Part shown: piece by piece, positions 19,227 to 28,053 of the stretch
How positions within the stretch are numbered: the stretch's first letter is position 1
Layout: each line of letters starts with the position of its first letter
Assembly (NCBI GenBank): GCA_028292405.1
Contig: JAQGMJ010000007.1
Span: 1-61,195, forward strand
Origin: Betaproteobacteria bacterium
GTDB taxonomy: Bacteria; Pseudomonadota; Gammaproteobacteria; Burkholderiales; JAEUOS01
Length of the DNA: 61,195 nucleotides
Direction: 5' to 3'
The notes under the pieces: model-generated
The model's input: the letters and a program-made list of their open reading frames with translations, nothing else
Databases searched by the model: none
Told to the model about the DNA's origin: nothing
Made by a program: the position numbers and the translations under genes

Positions 19227-21616
19227 ACGCCCGCGCCGAACTTCCCGTTTCCGCCCCAGGTACAAAAGCCGATACCGGCTACATCGGCAAGAGCATCCCG
19301 CGCGCCAATGCGAAGCGCCTGCTGCAAGGGCGCGGCGCGTATACCGACGACCTGCGCTTTCCGCGCCTGGCGCACGTCGTATTCTTTCGCAGCCCGCATG
19401 CGCATGCGCGCATCGTCAGCCTCGACTTGTCGAAAGCGCGGCAGTCGCCCGGCGTCATCGCTACCTTCGACGGCCACGCGATCGCCGAATATTGCACACC
19501 GTGGGTAGCGGTGCTTTCGCACCTCAAGGGCTTGAAGTCTCCCGCCCAATACGCGGTTGCCATCGAGCGCGCCTGCTGGCAGGGCGAGGCGGTGGCGGCT
19601 ATCATCGCCGAGACCCGCGCGCAGGCGGAAGACGCGTTGCAACTGATTGAGGTGGAGTGGGAAGAGTTGCCGGTGCTGACCGATATGGAGCTGGCGCTGG
19701 ATCCGGCCACACCGGTAATCCATCCGGACCTCGGCGACAACCTGTGCTTTCACCGCGACTTTACCACCGAGGGCGTGGACGACGCGTTCGCGCGCGCCGA
19801 CCTGGTGGTGGAGGACACCTTCCACTTCGGCCGCCACACCGGCGTGACGCTGGAAGGCCGCACCATCGTCGCCGACTACAACCCGGCGCAGCACAGCCTC
19901 ACGGTCTACCAGGGCACGCAGGCGCCGCACATGATGCAGGACATCATGTCGCGCCACCTGAACATCCCCGAGGCGAACGTGCGCGTGGTGACCAAGGATG
20001 TCGGCGGCTCCTTCGGCATCAAGGTGCACGTGTATCCGGACGAGATGGCCACGGCGGCGATCTCGGTGATGCTCAGGCGGCCGGTGAAGTTCATCGCCGA
20101 CCGGCTGGAGAGTTTTCTTACCGACATCCATGCGCGCGAGCACCGCGTGCGCACGCGCCTGGCGGCGACGAAGGAGGGAAAAATCCTCGCCTTCGAAATC
20201 GACGACCTGACCGGCATCGGCCCGTATTCGGTCTACCCGCGCACCAGCGGCATCGAGGGCAACCAGGTGGTGAACTTAACCGGCGGGCCGTACGCGCACA
20301 AGGAGTATCGCGCCAGGCTCGATGTGGTGTTTACCAACAAGAACGTCACCTGCCAGTATCGCGGCGTGGGCCATCCAATCGCCGTCGCGGTCACCGAGGG
20401 TATTGTCGATCTGGCGGCGCAGAAGCTGGGCATGGATCCGGCCGAGTTCCGCCGCATCAACCTGATTCCGGACGATGCCTACCCCTACACCTTTCCCTCG
20501 GGGCTGAAGTTCGAGTTGCTGTCGCACCATCAGTGCCTGGACAAGTTGCTGGCGCTGATGGACTACACAGCGCTGCGCGCGGAACAGACTCGGCTGCGCG
20601 GGAAGGGAATTTATCGCGGCATCGGGCTGGCCGCGATGATCGAGGTAACCAATCCTTCGCCGGCGTTCTACGGCGTCGGCGGTGCGCGCATTTCGGCGCA
20701 GGATGGCGCCACCATCCGTCTGGAACCTTCCGGCATGGTCACGGTGCTGGTAAGTGTCACCGAGCAGGGACAGGGCAACGATGCGGTGTTCGCGCAGATT
20801 GCCGCCACCGTGCTGGGCATCACGATGGAGAAGGTGAAGGTGGTGACGGGCGACACCGAGGTTACGCCCTACGGCGGCGGCACCTGGGCCTCGCGCGGCG
20901 CGGGCATCGGCGGTGAGGCGGTGTTGCAGTCGGCCAAGGCGCTGAAGTCGAACATTCTCGATATCGCGGCGGCCATCCTCAATGTCGACAAGGGCACGCT
21001 GGATATCACCGGCAACGAGGTCTACGACAAGCTCACCGGCGCCACCAAAATGCCGCTCTCCGAAGTCGGGCGGGTCGGCTACTTCCGCCCAGACACCCTG
21101 CCGATGGATTTTCAGAGCGAACTGACGGTGACGCGCCACTACACGCCACGCGGCTACGGCTTCACGTTTACCAACGGCATCCAGGCCTCGCTGGTGGAGG
21201 TCGATCCCGACACCGGCTTCGTCAAGCTGCTCAAGCACTGGGTGGTGGAAGATTGCGGCACCATCCTCAACCCCATGCTGGTGGACGAGCAGATGCGTGG
21301 CGGCATCGTGCAAGGCATCGGCGGGGCGCTGTTCGAAGAGTGCCTTTACAGCGCCGACGGGCAGATGCTCAACGGCAGCATGGCCGACTACCTGGTGCCG
21401 ATGGCCGGTGAAATGCCCGACATGGTGATCGCCCACGTCGAAAGCCCGACCAAGACTTCCGAACTCGGCGCGAAGGGGGCGGGGGAGGCGGGCACTGCCG
21501 GCGCGCCGGCGGCAGTGATGAATGCGATCAACGATGCCCTGCTGCCGCTGAATGCACGCGTCAGTTCGCAGCCCTTCACGCCGGAGAAAATCCTGCGCGC
21601 GCTGGGCAAGGTTTAA
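19223..21616 (+). CDS. Second molybdenum hydroxylase, large molybdopterin-binding subunit with unusual active-site loop
   Basis: 797 residues from ATG 19223 (MNARAELPVSAPGTKADTGY); an earlier in-frame start inside the iron-sulfur gene is ignored. VGGSFGI is at 260-266 and the catalytic glutamate in KGAGEAG (E755). Where the first enzyme has AYRGAGR, this one has QYRGVGHP (378-385): the alanine becomes Q, the second alanine V and the final arginine H. This loop lines the molybdenum pocket and sets substrate type, so a different substrate is likely. Otherwise the domains are complete. Confidence 0.86.
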   Translation: MNARAELPVSAPGTKADTGYIGKSIPRANAKRLLQGRGAYTDDLRFPRLAHVVFFRSPHAHARIVSLDLSKARQSPGVIATFDGHAIAEYCTPWVAVLSHLKGLKSPAQYAVAIERACWQGEAVAAIIAETRAQAEDALQLIEVEWEELPVLTDMELALDPATPVIHPDLGDNLCFHRDFTTEGVDDAFARADLVVEDTFHFGRHTGVTLEGRTIVADYNPAQHSLTVYQGTQAPHMMQDIMSRHLNIPEANVRVVTKDVGGSFGIKVHVYPDEMATAAISVMLRRPVKFIADRLESFLTDIHAREHRVRTRLAATKEGKILAFEIDDLTGIGPYSVYPRTSGIEGNQVVNLTGGPYAHKEYRARLDVVFTNKNVTCQYRGVGHPIAVAVTEGIVDLAAQKLGMDPAEFRRINLIPDDAYPYTFPSGLKFELLSHHQCLDKLLALMDYTALRAEQTRLRGKGIYRGIGLAAMIEVTNPSPAFYGVGGARISAQDGATIRLEPSGMVTVLVSVTEQGQGNDAVFAQIAATVLGITMEKVKVVTGDTEVTPYGGGTWASRGAGIGGEAVLQSAKALKSNILDIAAAILNVDKGTLDITGNEVYDKLTGATKMPLSEVGRVGYFRPDTLPMDFQSELTVTRHYTPRGYGFTFTNGIQASLVEVDPDTGFVKLLKHWVVEDCGTILNPMLVDEQMRGGIVQGIGGALFEECLYSADGQMLNGSMADYLVPMAGEMPDMVIAHVESPTKTSELGAKGAGEAGTAGAPAAVMNAINDALLPLNARVSSQPFTPEKILRALGKV

Positions 21617-21651
21617 ACTGGCGCTGACAACACCAAGATCCGGAAACGTTC

Positions 21652-22512
21652 ATGGCATTCGCCAACACCAAATCCTCGATGATCGCCGTCGGCGACAGCC
21701 AGTTGCAATGCTATGAGGCCGGCAGCGGCGACCCGGTATTGCTGATCTCCGGCTGGCCCGAATCCGCGCTGACCTGGGAAAAGGTGATTCCGCTATTGGC
21801 CCCGCGCTACCGGGTGATCGCCGTCGAGCCGCCGGCGCTGGGCACGTCGCTGCCAACGGCGCGCTACGACATGGAGAGCATCGCCGCGCTGTTCCGCGAA
21901 CTGGTGGAAAAGCTCAAGCTCCCGCGCTTTCACCTCGTCGGCCATGACATCGGCTGCTGGATCGGCTACACCTACGCGGCGAAATACGCCGATACCCTGC
22001 GCGGCGCGACGCTGATGGAGGCGGCGGTGCCGGGCATCGCGCCCGGCGGCGCCTACGCCTTTACCGCGGAGCAGGCAAAGAAGACCTGGCATTTCTTTTT
22101 CAACTGCCTGCCGGAACTGCCGGAGGAACTGGTGGCCGGGCGCGAGAACATTTACCTCGAATGGATTTTTCGCCATCGCGTCGCCCATCCCGGCGCGATT
22201 TCGCCGGAGGCGGTGGCGGAATACGTGCGCTTGTATTCGCGGCCCGGCGCCTTCGTCGAGGCGCTGAAGTACTACCGCACGATCTTCGAGTCCGGCGCGC
22301 AAAACCGCGTGCTGGCGGCGAACAAGCTCAAGCCCCCGGTGCTGGCCATCGGCGGCGCCCTCTGGCTGGGCGAGGCGATCGCCAATGCCATCGGCCCGCT
22401 GGCGGAGAATTTCCACATGCTGTCGATGGCCGATTGCGCGCACTTTCCGCCGGAGGAAAAGCCGGCCGAACTGGTGGCCGCGCTGGAGGCGCATTTCGCC
22501 CTTTGTCCGTAG
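21652..22512 (+). CDS. Alpha/beta hydrolase with aspartate nucleophile (epoxide-hydrolase/dehalogenase-like)
   Basis: 286 residues. The nucleophile elbow is GHDIGCW with D99 in place of serine, as in epoxide hydrolases and haloalkane dehalogenases. The oxyanion segment is SGWPES (33-38) rather than HGxP. A histidine in CAHFPPEE (about 268) is the likely base. It lies 35 bases after the second molybdenum hydroxylase and is probably part of the same operon. Could hydrolyse an epoxide, ester or ring amide; the substrate is not readable. Confidence 0.82.
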   Translation: MAFANTKSSMIAVGDSQLQCYEAGSGDPVLLISGWPESALTWEKVIPLLAPRYRVIAVEPPALGTSLPTARYDMESIAALFRELVEKLKLPRFHLVGHDIGCWIGYTYAAKYADTLRGATLMEAAVPGIAPGGAYAFTAEQAKKTWHFFFNCLPELPEELVAGRENIYLEWIFRHRVAHPGAISPEAVAEYVRLYSRPGAFVEALKYYRTIFESGAQNRVLAANKLKPPVLAIGGALWLGEAIANAIGPLAENFHMLSMADCAHFPPEEKPAELVAALEAHFALCP

Positions 22513-22713
22513 AACCTCTAGAGGAGTAGCGGGTCCGGCGACGTCTGACGCCGTGGGCGGCGGCGCGTCCATTAGCGTTTTCTCTGTCACGGGCTTGCCT
22601 AATAGCTACTATTTGGCGAACACCTGAAAAAGGGGTGGGACGCTCGTTTATCATCGCCCCACATCGGCGCATCGGCGCCTTCGATCATACCCAGTTCCGC
22701 AGGAGACAAAACC

Positions 22714-23802
22714 ATGAAACTCGGCTACTTCACCATGCCCTTGCATCCGCCGTCGCGCAACTACGCGGATACCCTGAGCGAGGACCGCGAAGCGATCATC
22801 CTGGCCGACAAGCTGGGTTTCACCGAAGCCTATGTCGGCGAGCACGTCACCGACACCGCCGAGACGGTGACCGACTGCGTGGTGTTCCTGGCCAGCCTGG
22901 CGCACGACACCAAGAACATCATGCTGGGCACCGGCACGGTCAACCTGGCCAACACCCACCCGGCATCGGTGGCCACCAAGGTGGCGATGCTCGACAACAT
23001 CACCCGCGGCCGCGTCATCATGGGCATCAGCCCCGGCGGCCTGCCGTCGGACTGGGAAGTGTTCGGCAACCTGGATGTGAACCGCAACGAGAAATTCGTC
23101 GAGTGCATCGACGCGATTCTCGCCATCTGGAGCGGCACCGCGCCCTACAACATCGAGGGCAAGCACTGGAAGGTGAGCACCGAGCGCACCATGATTCCGG
23201 ACATCGGCCAGGGCATCATGGTCAAGCCGTTCCAGAAGCCGCATCCGCATATCGTCGTCACCGTGGTCGAGCCCTTCTCGCGCGGCTGCTCGGAAGCGGC
23301 CAAGCGCGGCTGGAGCCCGATCTCGGCAAATTTTCTTTTGCCGCAGTGGGTAAAGTCGCACTGGGGCAAGTATGTCGAAGGCTGCGAAGCCGGCAACCTC
23401 AAGCCCGATGCTAAGAACTGGCGCGTCGCCAAGACCATTTTCGTCGCCGAGGACGAGAAGACGGCGAAGGAATACGCTTTCGGCGAGAACAGCCCCTACC
23501 GTTTTTACTACAAGCAGATCAGCACCAAGCTGATCCGCGCCGGCCGCGCCAACCTGTTCAAGGAAAACAAGGAACAGCCGGACTCGGACATCACCGTCGA
23601 CTACATCCTCGACCGCCTGGTGATCGCCGGCACGCCGGAGCAGGTGACGGAGCAGATTGTTGCGTTGCGCAAAGACGTCGGCGATTTCGGTACACTCCTG
23701 TACTGCGGCATGGACTGGGTCGACCCCAAGCTGGCGCGCCGCTCGATGGAGTTGATGGCCGAAAAGGTGATGCCCGCGGTCAACAAGGCCATCGGCCAAT
23801 AA
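22714..23802 (+). CDS. LLM-class (luciferase-like) flavin-dependent monooxygenase
   Basis: 362 residues. Typical bacterial-luciferase-like barrel: MKLGYFTMPLHPPSRNY at the start, EAYVGEHVTDTAETV near 34-48, then GTGTVNLANTHP and GRVIMGISPGG. Uses reduced flavin from a partner reductase, none of which is encoded nearby. Members include limonene monooxygenase-like enzymes and the ring-opening RutA. Preceded by AGGAGA. It opens a short unit with the deacetylase-like and TDT genes (gaps 25 and 4 bases). Confidence 0.87.
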   Translation: MKLGYFTMPLHPPSRNYADTLSEDREAIILADKLGFTEAYVGEHVTDTAETVTDCVVFLASLAHDTKNIMLGTGTVNLANTHPASVATKVAMLDNITRGRVIMGISPGGLPSDWEVFGNLDVNRNEKFVECIDAILAIWSGTAPYNIEGKHWKVSTERTMIPDIGQGIMVKPFQKPHPHIVVTVVEPFSRGCSEAAKRGWSPISANFLLPQWVKSHWGKYVEGCEAGNLKPDAKNWRVAKTIFVAEDEKTAKEYAFGENSPYRFYYKQISTKLIRAGRANLFKENKEQPDSDITVDYILDRLVIAGTPEQVTEQIVALRKDVGDFGTLLYCGMDWVDPKLARRSMELMAEKVMPAVNKAIGQ

Positions 23803-23827
23803 ACGTTACCGATAGGAAGTTACCGCA

Positions 23828-24703
23828 ATGAGCACGCCCCGCCTGCCGAAAGATCGCGTCCCGTTCACCGCGATCGTCGATCGTCCGCCGCTGAAACTGC
23901 CTGGCGGCGCGCGCATGGCGGTGTGGGTGATCGTCAATGTGGAGGACTGGGGCATCGAGCGCCCGATGCCGCGCACCGTACTCTCCCCTCCGATGGGCCA
24001 GCCGATGCTGCCCGACCTGCCCAACTGGGCTTGGCACGAGTACGGCATGCGCGTCGGCTTCTGGCGCATTCATGAGGTGCTGGCCAAGCACGGCGTGATT
24101 CCGACGCTTGCGATCAACGGCATTGTCTGCAAGAACTATCCGCGCGTGGCGCAGGCGGGGCTGGACGCGGGCTGGGAGTTCATGGGCCACGGCTACTTCC
24201 AGGGGCCGATGCACAAGCTGGAAGACCAGCGCACGTCCATCCGCGACACGGTCAACGCGATCAAGGAATTCACCGGCAAGGCGCCGGTGGGCTGGGAAAG
24301 TCCAGGTCTTACCGAAACCTACGACACCATCGACATCCTGGCGGAGGAAGGCATCAAATACGTCGCCGACTGGGTGCTGGACGACCAGCCGGTGAAAATC
24401 GCCACAACCACCGGCCACGTGGTCTCGGTTCCCTACACGGTGGAACTGAACGACATCCCGATGGGCGCCCTGCAGCACATGTCGCAGGACGAAATGGTCA
24501 AGCGCGGCCAGACCCACTTTGACCAGTTGTACAAGGACAGCGAAAAGATCACCCGGGTGATGGCGATTTCCGTGCACCCCTATCTCTCCGGCTCGCCGCA
24601 CCGCATCGGCTGGCTCGACCGCATCCTTGCCCACGTCAAGCAGCATGACGACGTGGTGGTCTGGACCGGCGAGCAGATCTACAACTGGTACCAGGGGCAG
24701 TAG
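23828..24703 (+). CDS. Polysaccharide-deacetylase-family hydrolase (PuuE/allantoinase-like)
   Basis: 291 residues. The NodB-type barrel is seen in MAVWVIVNVEDWG (metal aspartate), MGHGYFQGPMHKL (histidine pair region), GWESPGLTETYDTIDILAEE and ISVHPYLSGSPHRIG. The pattern with an extended N-terminal part is that of PuuE-type allantoinases and related amidohydrolases rather than true polysaccharide enzymes, so it may hydrolyse an N-acyl or ureido bond of a ring-opened intermediate. GGAAG ribosome site. Confidence 0.8.
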   Translation: MSTPRLPKDRVPFTAIVDRPPLKLPGGARMAVWVIVNVEDWGIERPMPRTVLSPPMGQPMLPDLPNWAWHEYGMRVGFWRIHEVLAKHGVIPTLAINGIVCKNYPRVAQAGLDAGWEFMGHGYFQGPMHKLEDQRTSIRDTVNAIKEFTGKAPVGWESPGLTETYDTIDILAEEGIKYVADWVLDDQPVKIATTTGHVVSVPYTVELNDIPMGALQHMSQDEMVKRGQTHFDQLYKDSEKITRVMAISVHPYLSGSPHRIGWLDRILAHVKQHDDVVVWTGEQIYNWYQGQ

Positions 24704-24707
24704 GGGG

Positions 24708-25661
24708 GTGCCGAACCTGGCCGCCCTGGAACGTTTCCCCGTCAGCCTCTTCGGTGCACCGATGGGCCTGCTTGGCCTGGGGCTGGTGCTGCGCGATGCG
24801 CGCGATCTCTGGCCGCTCTTGCCTGGCTGGCTGGCGGAATTCTGGGTGTGGGCGGGCACGCTGGTGTTCTGCGCGCTCTTGCTCTGCTATGCGCTGAAAT
24901 GGCTGCGCCATCGCGCCGCTGCCTGGGCCGAGGCGAGCGACCCGGTGCGCATGTGTTTCGTCTCAGCCATGCCGGTGGCCGGCTGCCTGGTGGCGGGCGG
25001 CATGCTGCCGTACGCGCCGGTGCCGGCCGACATGCTCTGGTGCGCCTCCGCGGTGCTATACCTGATACTGCAAATCTGGGGCCTGTCGCGCTGGTTCACG
25101 GGCATCGAACTGGCGCAGATTCACGGCGGCTGGATGATCATGCTGCTGGCGGGGGTGGTGTTTCCGATCGCCGGCATTCCCCTGCATCACATCGACCTGT
25201 CGCGCTTCATGTACGGCACGGCCATCGTCGGCGGGCCCTTCATCATCGTCTTCATCCTGTTTCGCATGTTCACCGGCCCGGCCCTGCCGGACATCCTCAA
25301 GCCGACCGCCTTCATCCTCCTGGTGCCGGGTGGATTGCTCTACGGCAACTATGCGCAGGTGTCGGGCGAGGCGGCGCCGTATTTCATCACCGCCACCTTC
25401 TTTTGCGCCATCACCGTGCTGGTGGGGCTGCTGGTCTTCGCGCGCCGCTGTTACCGCTGGCCGTTCGGTCCTTCCTGGTGGGCCTTCACCTTTCCGCTGG
25501 ACACGATGGCGCGCGGCGGCCTGCGCTACCTGCGGGTCGCTACTGCCCTTGCCGAGGGGAGTCTCAATCCGATATGGCCGCTGCTGGCCGCCACTTTGCT
25601 CGGCCTGGCGGCGTTTGCGGTGTGCGCGGTTTCGGTCCGGAGCTTGTTAGCCCTTCGGTGA
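24708..25661 (+). CDS. TDT/SLAC1-family membrane transporter (TehA-like)
   Basis: 317 residues from GTG 24708, just four bases after the upstream stop (CAGGGGC as ribosome site); a longer frame upstream is antisense-like and out of family. Nine to ten membrane helices alternate through the protein. The motif RFPVSLFGAPMGLLGLG opens the TDT family. Members export or import dicarboxylates, sulfite, nitrate or tellurite. By operon position it may move an acidic pathway product. Its 3' end overlaps that of the convergent ClC gene by 15 bases. Confidence 0.78.
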   Translation: MPNLAALERFPVSLFGAPMGLLGLGLVLRDARDLWPLLPGWLAEFWVWAGTLVFCALLLCYALKWLRHRAAAWAEASDPVRMCFVSAMPVAGCLVAGGMLPYAPVPADMLWCASAVLYLILQIWGLSRWFTGIELAQIHGGWMIMLLAGVVFPIAGIPLHHIDLSRFMYGTAIVGGPFIIVFILFRMFTGPALPDILKPTAFILLVPGGLLYGNYAQVSGEAAPYFITATFFCAITVLVGLLVFARRCYRWPFGPSWWAFTFPLDTMARGGLRYLRVATALAEGSLNPIWPLLAATLLGLAAFAVCAVSVRSLLALR

Positions 25662-27431
25662 AGCCTGGAAGTACTGCTTCAGCAGGCCTAGCGGTGTCGT
25701 GCGGAAACTCTGGTGCTGGTGTTCCTCGTCGAACAGGGCCAGCGAAGGCTTGATCAAGTCGCTGCGGCTGACGATACCTACCAGCCGGCGCGATTGCGCG
25801 TCGGTCACCACCGGCACCCGCTCCAGGCCATGCACCGCCAGGCGCGTGGCGATGGTGCGGCAGGTCTCGTCCGGCAGCGCCATGATCGGCACGTTGGCGC
25901 CGAACAGGTCGGCCAGATGCCGCGCGGCAGAGTTTTGTTGCCCGGCCAGCAGGGTCTCGCGGTCGATCATGCCGACGAAGGCGCCGTCGCGCAACACCGG
26001 AAAGGCGCGGTGCGACTGCGCCGGGCCGAAGTGTTCGGCCAGCGCCTCGGCGATGGTGCCGCGGCTGTCCAGCGTCTTTACTTCGCGCGTCATCAGTTCC
26101 GCGACATTGTGGCGCTCCAGCGGGTCGATGCCGTATTCGCGGTAGATGTGATAACCGCGCCGCGCGATCTTTTCAGTGAGGATAGAGCGCGGCATCAGCA
26201 GTACCGTGAAGCCATAGGCGACGGCGGAAGCGGTGAGCAGCGGCAGCAGCGCGTTCGCATCCTGGGTGAGTTCGAAGGCGAAGATCACCGCCATGATCGG
26301 CGAGCGCATCATTCCCCCGAGCGTTGCCGCCATGAACACCAGCGGCCACAGGGCGGGCGTGCCGCCGGGCAGCCACGGCCCCAGCACCGCGCCCAGGCCG
26401 GCGCCCATCATCAGCAAGGGCGCCAGCACCCCGCCGGAGGTGCCCGAGCCCAGCGCAATCACCCACATGGCGGCCTTGCACAGCAGCAGGGTGACGACCA
26501 CGCCGATGGCAAGATGGTTTTGCAGCAGGTCGCCGATCACGTCATAGCCCACGCCCAGGGCGCGCGGCTGCAGGTAGCCGCCGATGCCCACCGCCAGGCC
26601 GCCCAGCGCCGGCCACCACATCCAGTGCAGCGGCAGCTTGCCGAACAGGTCCTCGACCTTGTAGAGCGAGGTCGAGAGAGTCCATGACAAGGCGCCGCAG
26701 GCCACGCCGGCGATCACGCAGGAGAGCAGGCCGAGCGGCCCGACGGCCACGGTGTGCAGCGGAAACAGCGGGCCGGCATCGAGCAGCAGCGGGCGGGCGA
26801 ACCCGGCCACCGCGCAGGCCACGGCCACCGGCAGCAGGCTGCGCGGCCGCAGTTCGAACAGCAGCAGTTCGACGGCGAGCAATACCGCGGCGATCGGCGT
26901 GCCGAAAATCGCGGTCATCCCGGCCACCGCACCGGCTACCAGAAGCGTCTTGCGCTCAGCGCTGGTGATCTGGAAGTACTGGCCGATCAGGGAGCCGACC
27001 GCGCCGCCGGTCATGATGATCGGGCCTTCGGCGCCGAACGGCCCGCCGCTGCCGATGGCGATGCCCGACGACAAGGGCTTGAGCACGGCGATCTTCGGCG
27101 ACATCTTGCTCTTGCCGAAGAGAATTGCCTCGATTGCCTCGGGGATGCCGTGGCCGCGGATCTTCTCGGAGCCGAAGCGCGCCATCAGCCCGATGACCAG
27201 GCCGCCCAGCACGGGAACCACGATCACCCATAACCCCAGGGTATTGGTGGCGGGCGAGCGCGCCTGGTCCGATAGAACCTGGAAGAAAAACAGGTTGGTG
27301 AAAATGCGGATCAGGTGCAGCAGCACCACGGCCGTGCCGGTGCTCAGCAGCCCCACCACGGCGGCGATGCCGGTGATGCGCAGCAGGCGCGCATTGGCGG
27401 CGAAATCCCTTCTTGAATCGGTCTTGCTCAC
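25647..27431 (-). CDS. ClC-type chloride channel/antiporter with C-terminal CBS pair
   Basis: 594 residues. Ion-path motifs: GSGGPFGAEGPI (about 127-138, with the gating glutamate in GAEGP) and GSGTSGGVLAP (about 328-338). The first motif differs from the GSGIP/GREGP of E. coli ClcA. After about ten membrane helices come two CBS domains (about 440-580) that often bind adenine nucleotides. Nine bases downstream of the MarR gene, hence co-transcribed and likely under its control, an uncommon pairing. May export halide or fluoride, or act as a proton-coupled anion exchanger. Confidence 0.87.
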   Translation of the reverse strand: MSKTDSRRDFAANARLLRITGIAAVVGLLSTGTAVVLLHLIRIFTNLFFFQVLSDQARSPATNTLGLWVIVVPVLGGLVIGLMARFGSEKIRGHGIPEAIEAILFGKSKMSPKIAVLKPLSSGIAIGSGGPFGAEGPIIMTGGAVGSLIGQYFQITSAERKTLLVAGAVAGMTAIFGTPIAAVLLAVELLLFELRPRSLLPVAVACAVAGFARPLLLDAGPLFPLHTVAVGPLGLLSCVIAGVACGALSWTLSTSLYKVEDLFGKLPLHWMWWPALGGLAVGIGGYLQPRALGVGYDVIGDLLQNHLAIGVVVTLLLCKAAMWVIALGSGTSGGVLAPLLMMGAGLGAVLGPWLPGGTPALWPLVFMAATLGGMMRSPIMAVIFAFELTQDANALLPLLTASAVAYGFTVLLMPRSILTEKIARRGYHIYREYGIDPLERHNVAELMTREVKTLDSRGTIAEALAEHFGPAQSHRAFPVLRDGAFVGMIDRETLLAGQQNSAARHLADLFGANVPIMALPDETCRTIATRLAVHGLERVPVVTDAQSRRLVGIVSRSDLIKPSLALFDEEHQHQSFRTTPLGLLKQYFQASPKG

Positions 27432-27440
27432 GGTGTTTCC

Positions 27441-27857
27441 TTAGTCGTTGATCGACGGAATATTGAAAATTCCACGCCGCGAACGCAGCTCGGCCCGGTG
27501 CAGCGCGGCCAGGTGGGCCAGCACGCGCTCGCCCTCCGCCAGCAGGTGCACCTCGACCTGGCGCCGGTCGCTCTCGCTTTGCCGCCGCTCGACGAATCCA
27601 TGCGCCTCGCAGCGCGAGACCAGCGCCACCACGCCGTGCGGCTTGGCCTGCAGGCGTTCCGCGAGTTCGCCGACGCTGGCGTAATCGCGTCCGGGAAACC
27701 CCTTGATGTGCAGCAGCAAAAGATATTGCAGCGGCGTGATGCCGTGGGCCTGCACTGCGTCTTCGGAAAAACGCTCGAAGCGGCGGATCTGGTAACGGAA
27801 TTCGGAGAGCGCCTCGAATTCAGTCTTCGTCAGCGTAGCGTGGCTGGAGCGTTTCAC
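27441..27857 (-). CDS. MarR family transcriptional regulator
   Basis: 138 residues. The winged helix-turn-helix spans about 45-105 (SVGELAERLQAKPHGVVALV, then RRQSESDRRQVEVHL as the wing). MarR dimers release DNA on binding phenolic or aromatic ligands. Divergent from the FAD monooxygenase gene, with a perfect palindrome between them, the usual set-up for autoregulation plus control of the facing catabolic gene. Confidence 0.87.
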   Translation of the reverse strand: MKRSSHATLTKTEFEALSEFRYQIRRFERFSEDAVQAHGITPLQYLLLLHIKGFPGRDYASVGELAERLQAKPHGVVALVSRCEAHGFVERRQSESDRRQVEVHLLAEGERVLAHLAALHRAELRSRRGIFNIPSIND

Positions 27858-27899
27858 GGCGAATGCGCGGGTGGCCCGCTGTTGCGATTAAGACCAAAT

Positions 27900-27918
27900 T
27901 ATATCATGTTGTGATATA
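27900..27918. promoter_or_regulatory. Likely MarR operator
   Basis: TATATCA-TGTTG-TGATATA, a perfect 7-bp inverted repeat with a 5-base spacer in an AT-rich patch. It lies 43 bases upstream of the MarR start and 136 bases upstream of the monooxygenase start. Size and symmetry fit a MarR dimer site. Confidence 0.75.
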
Positions 27919-28053
27919 TATAGGCCGGCGGCGGTGCCGGACGTTATTCGTGGAATTAATAATCAAGAGATAAACAGCGCGGCATAATGGCCTCATAAGC
28001 GGCCCGGCGGATGCTGAATTGCCAGGCGGGCCGGGCCGCCCGGAGATCAAAGC

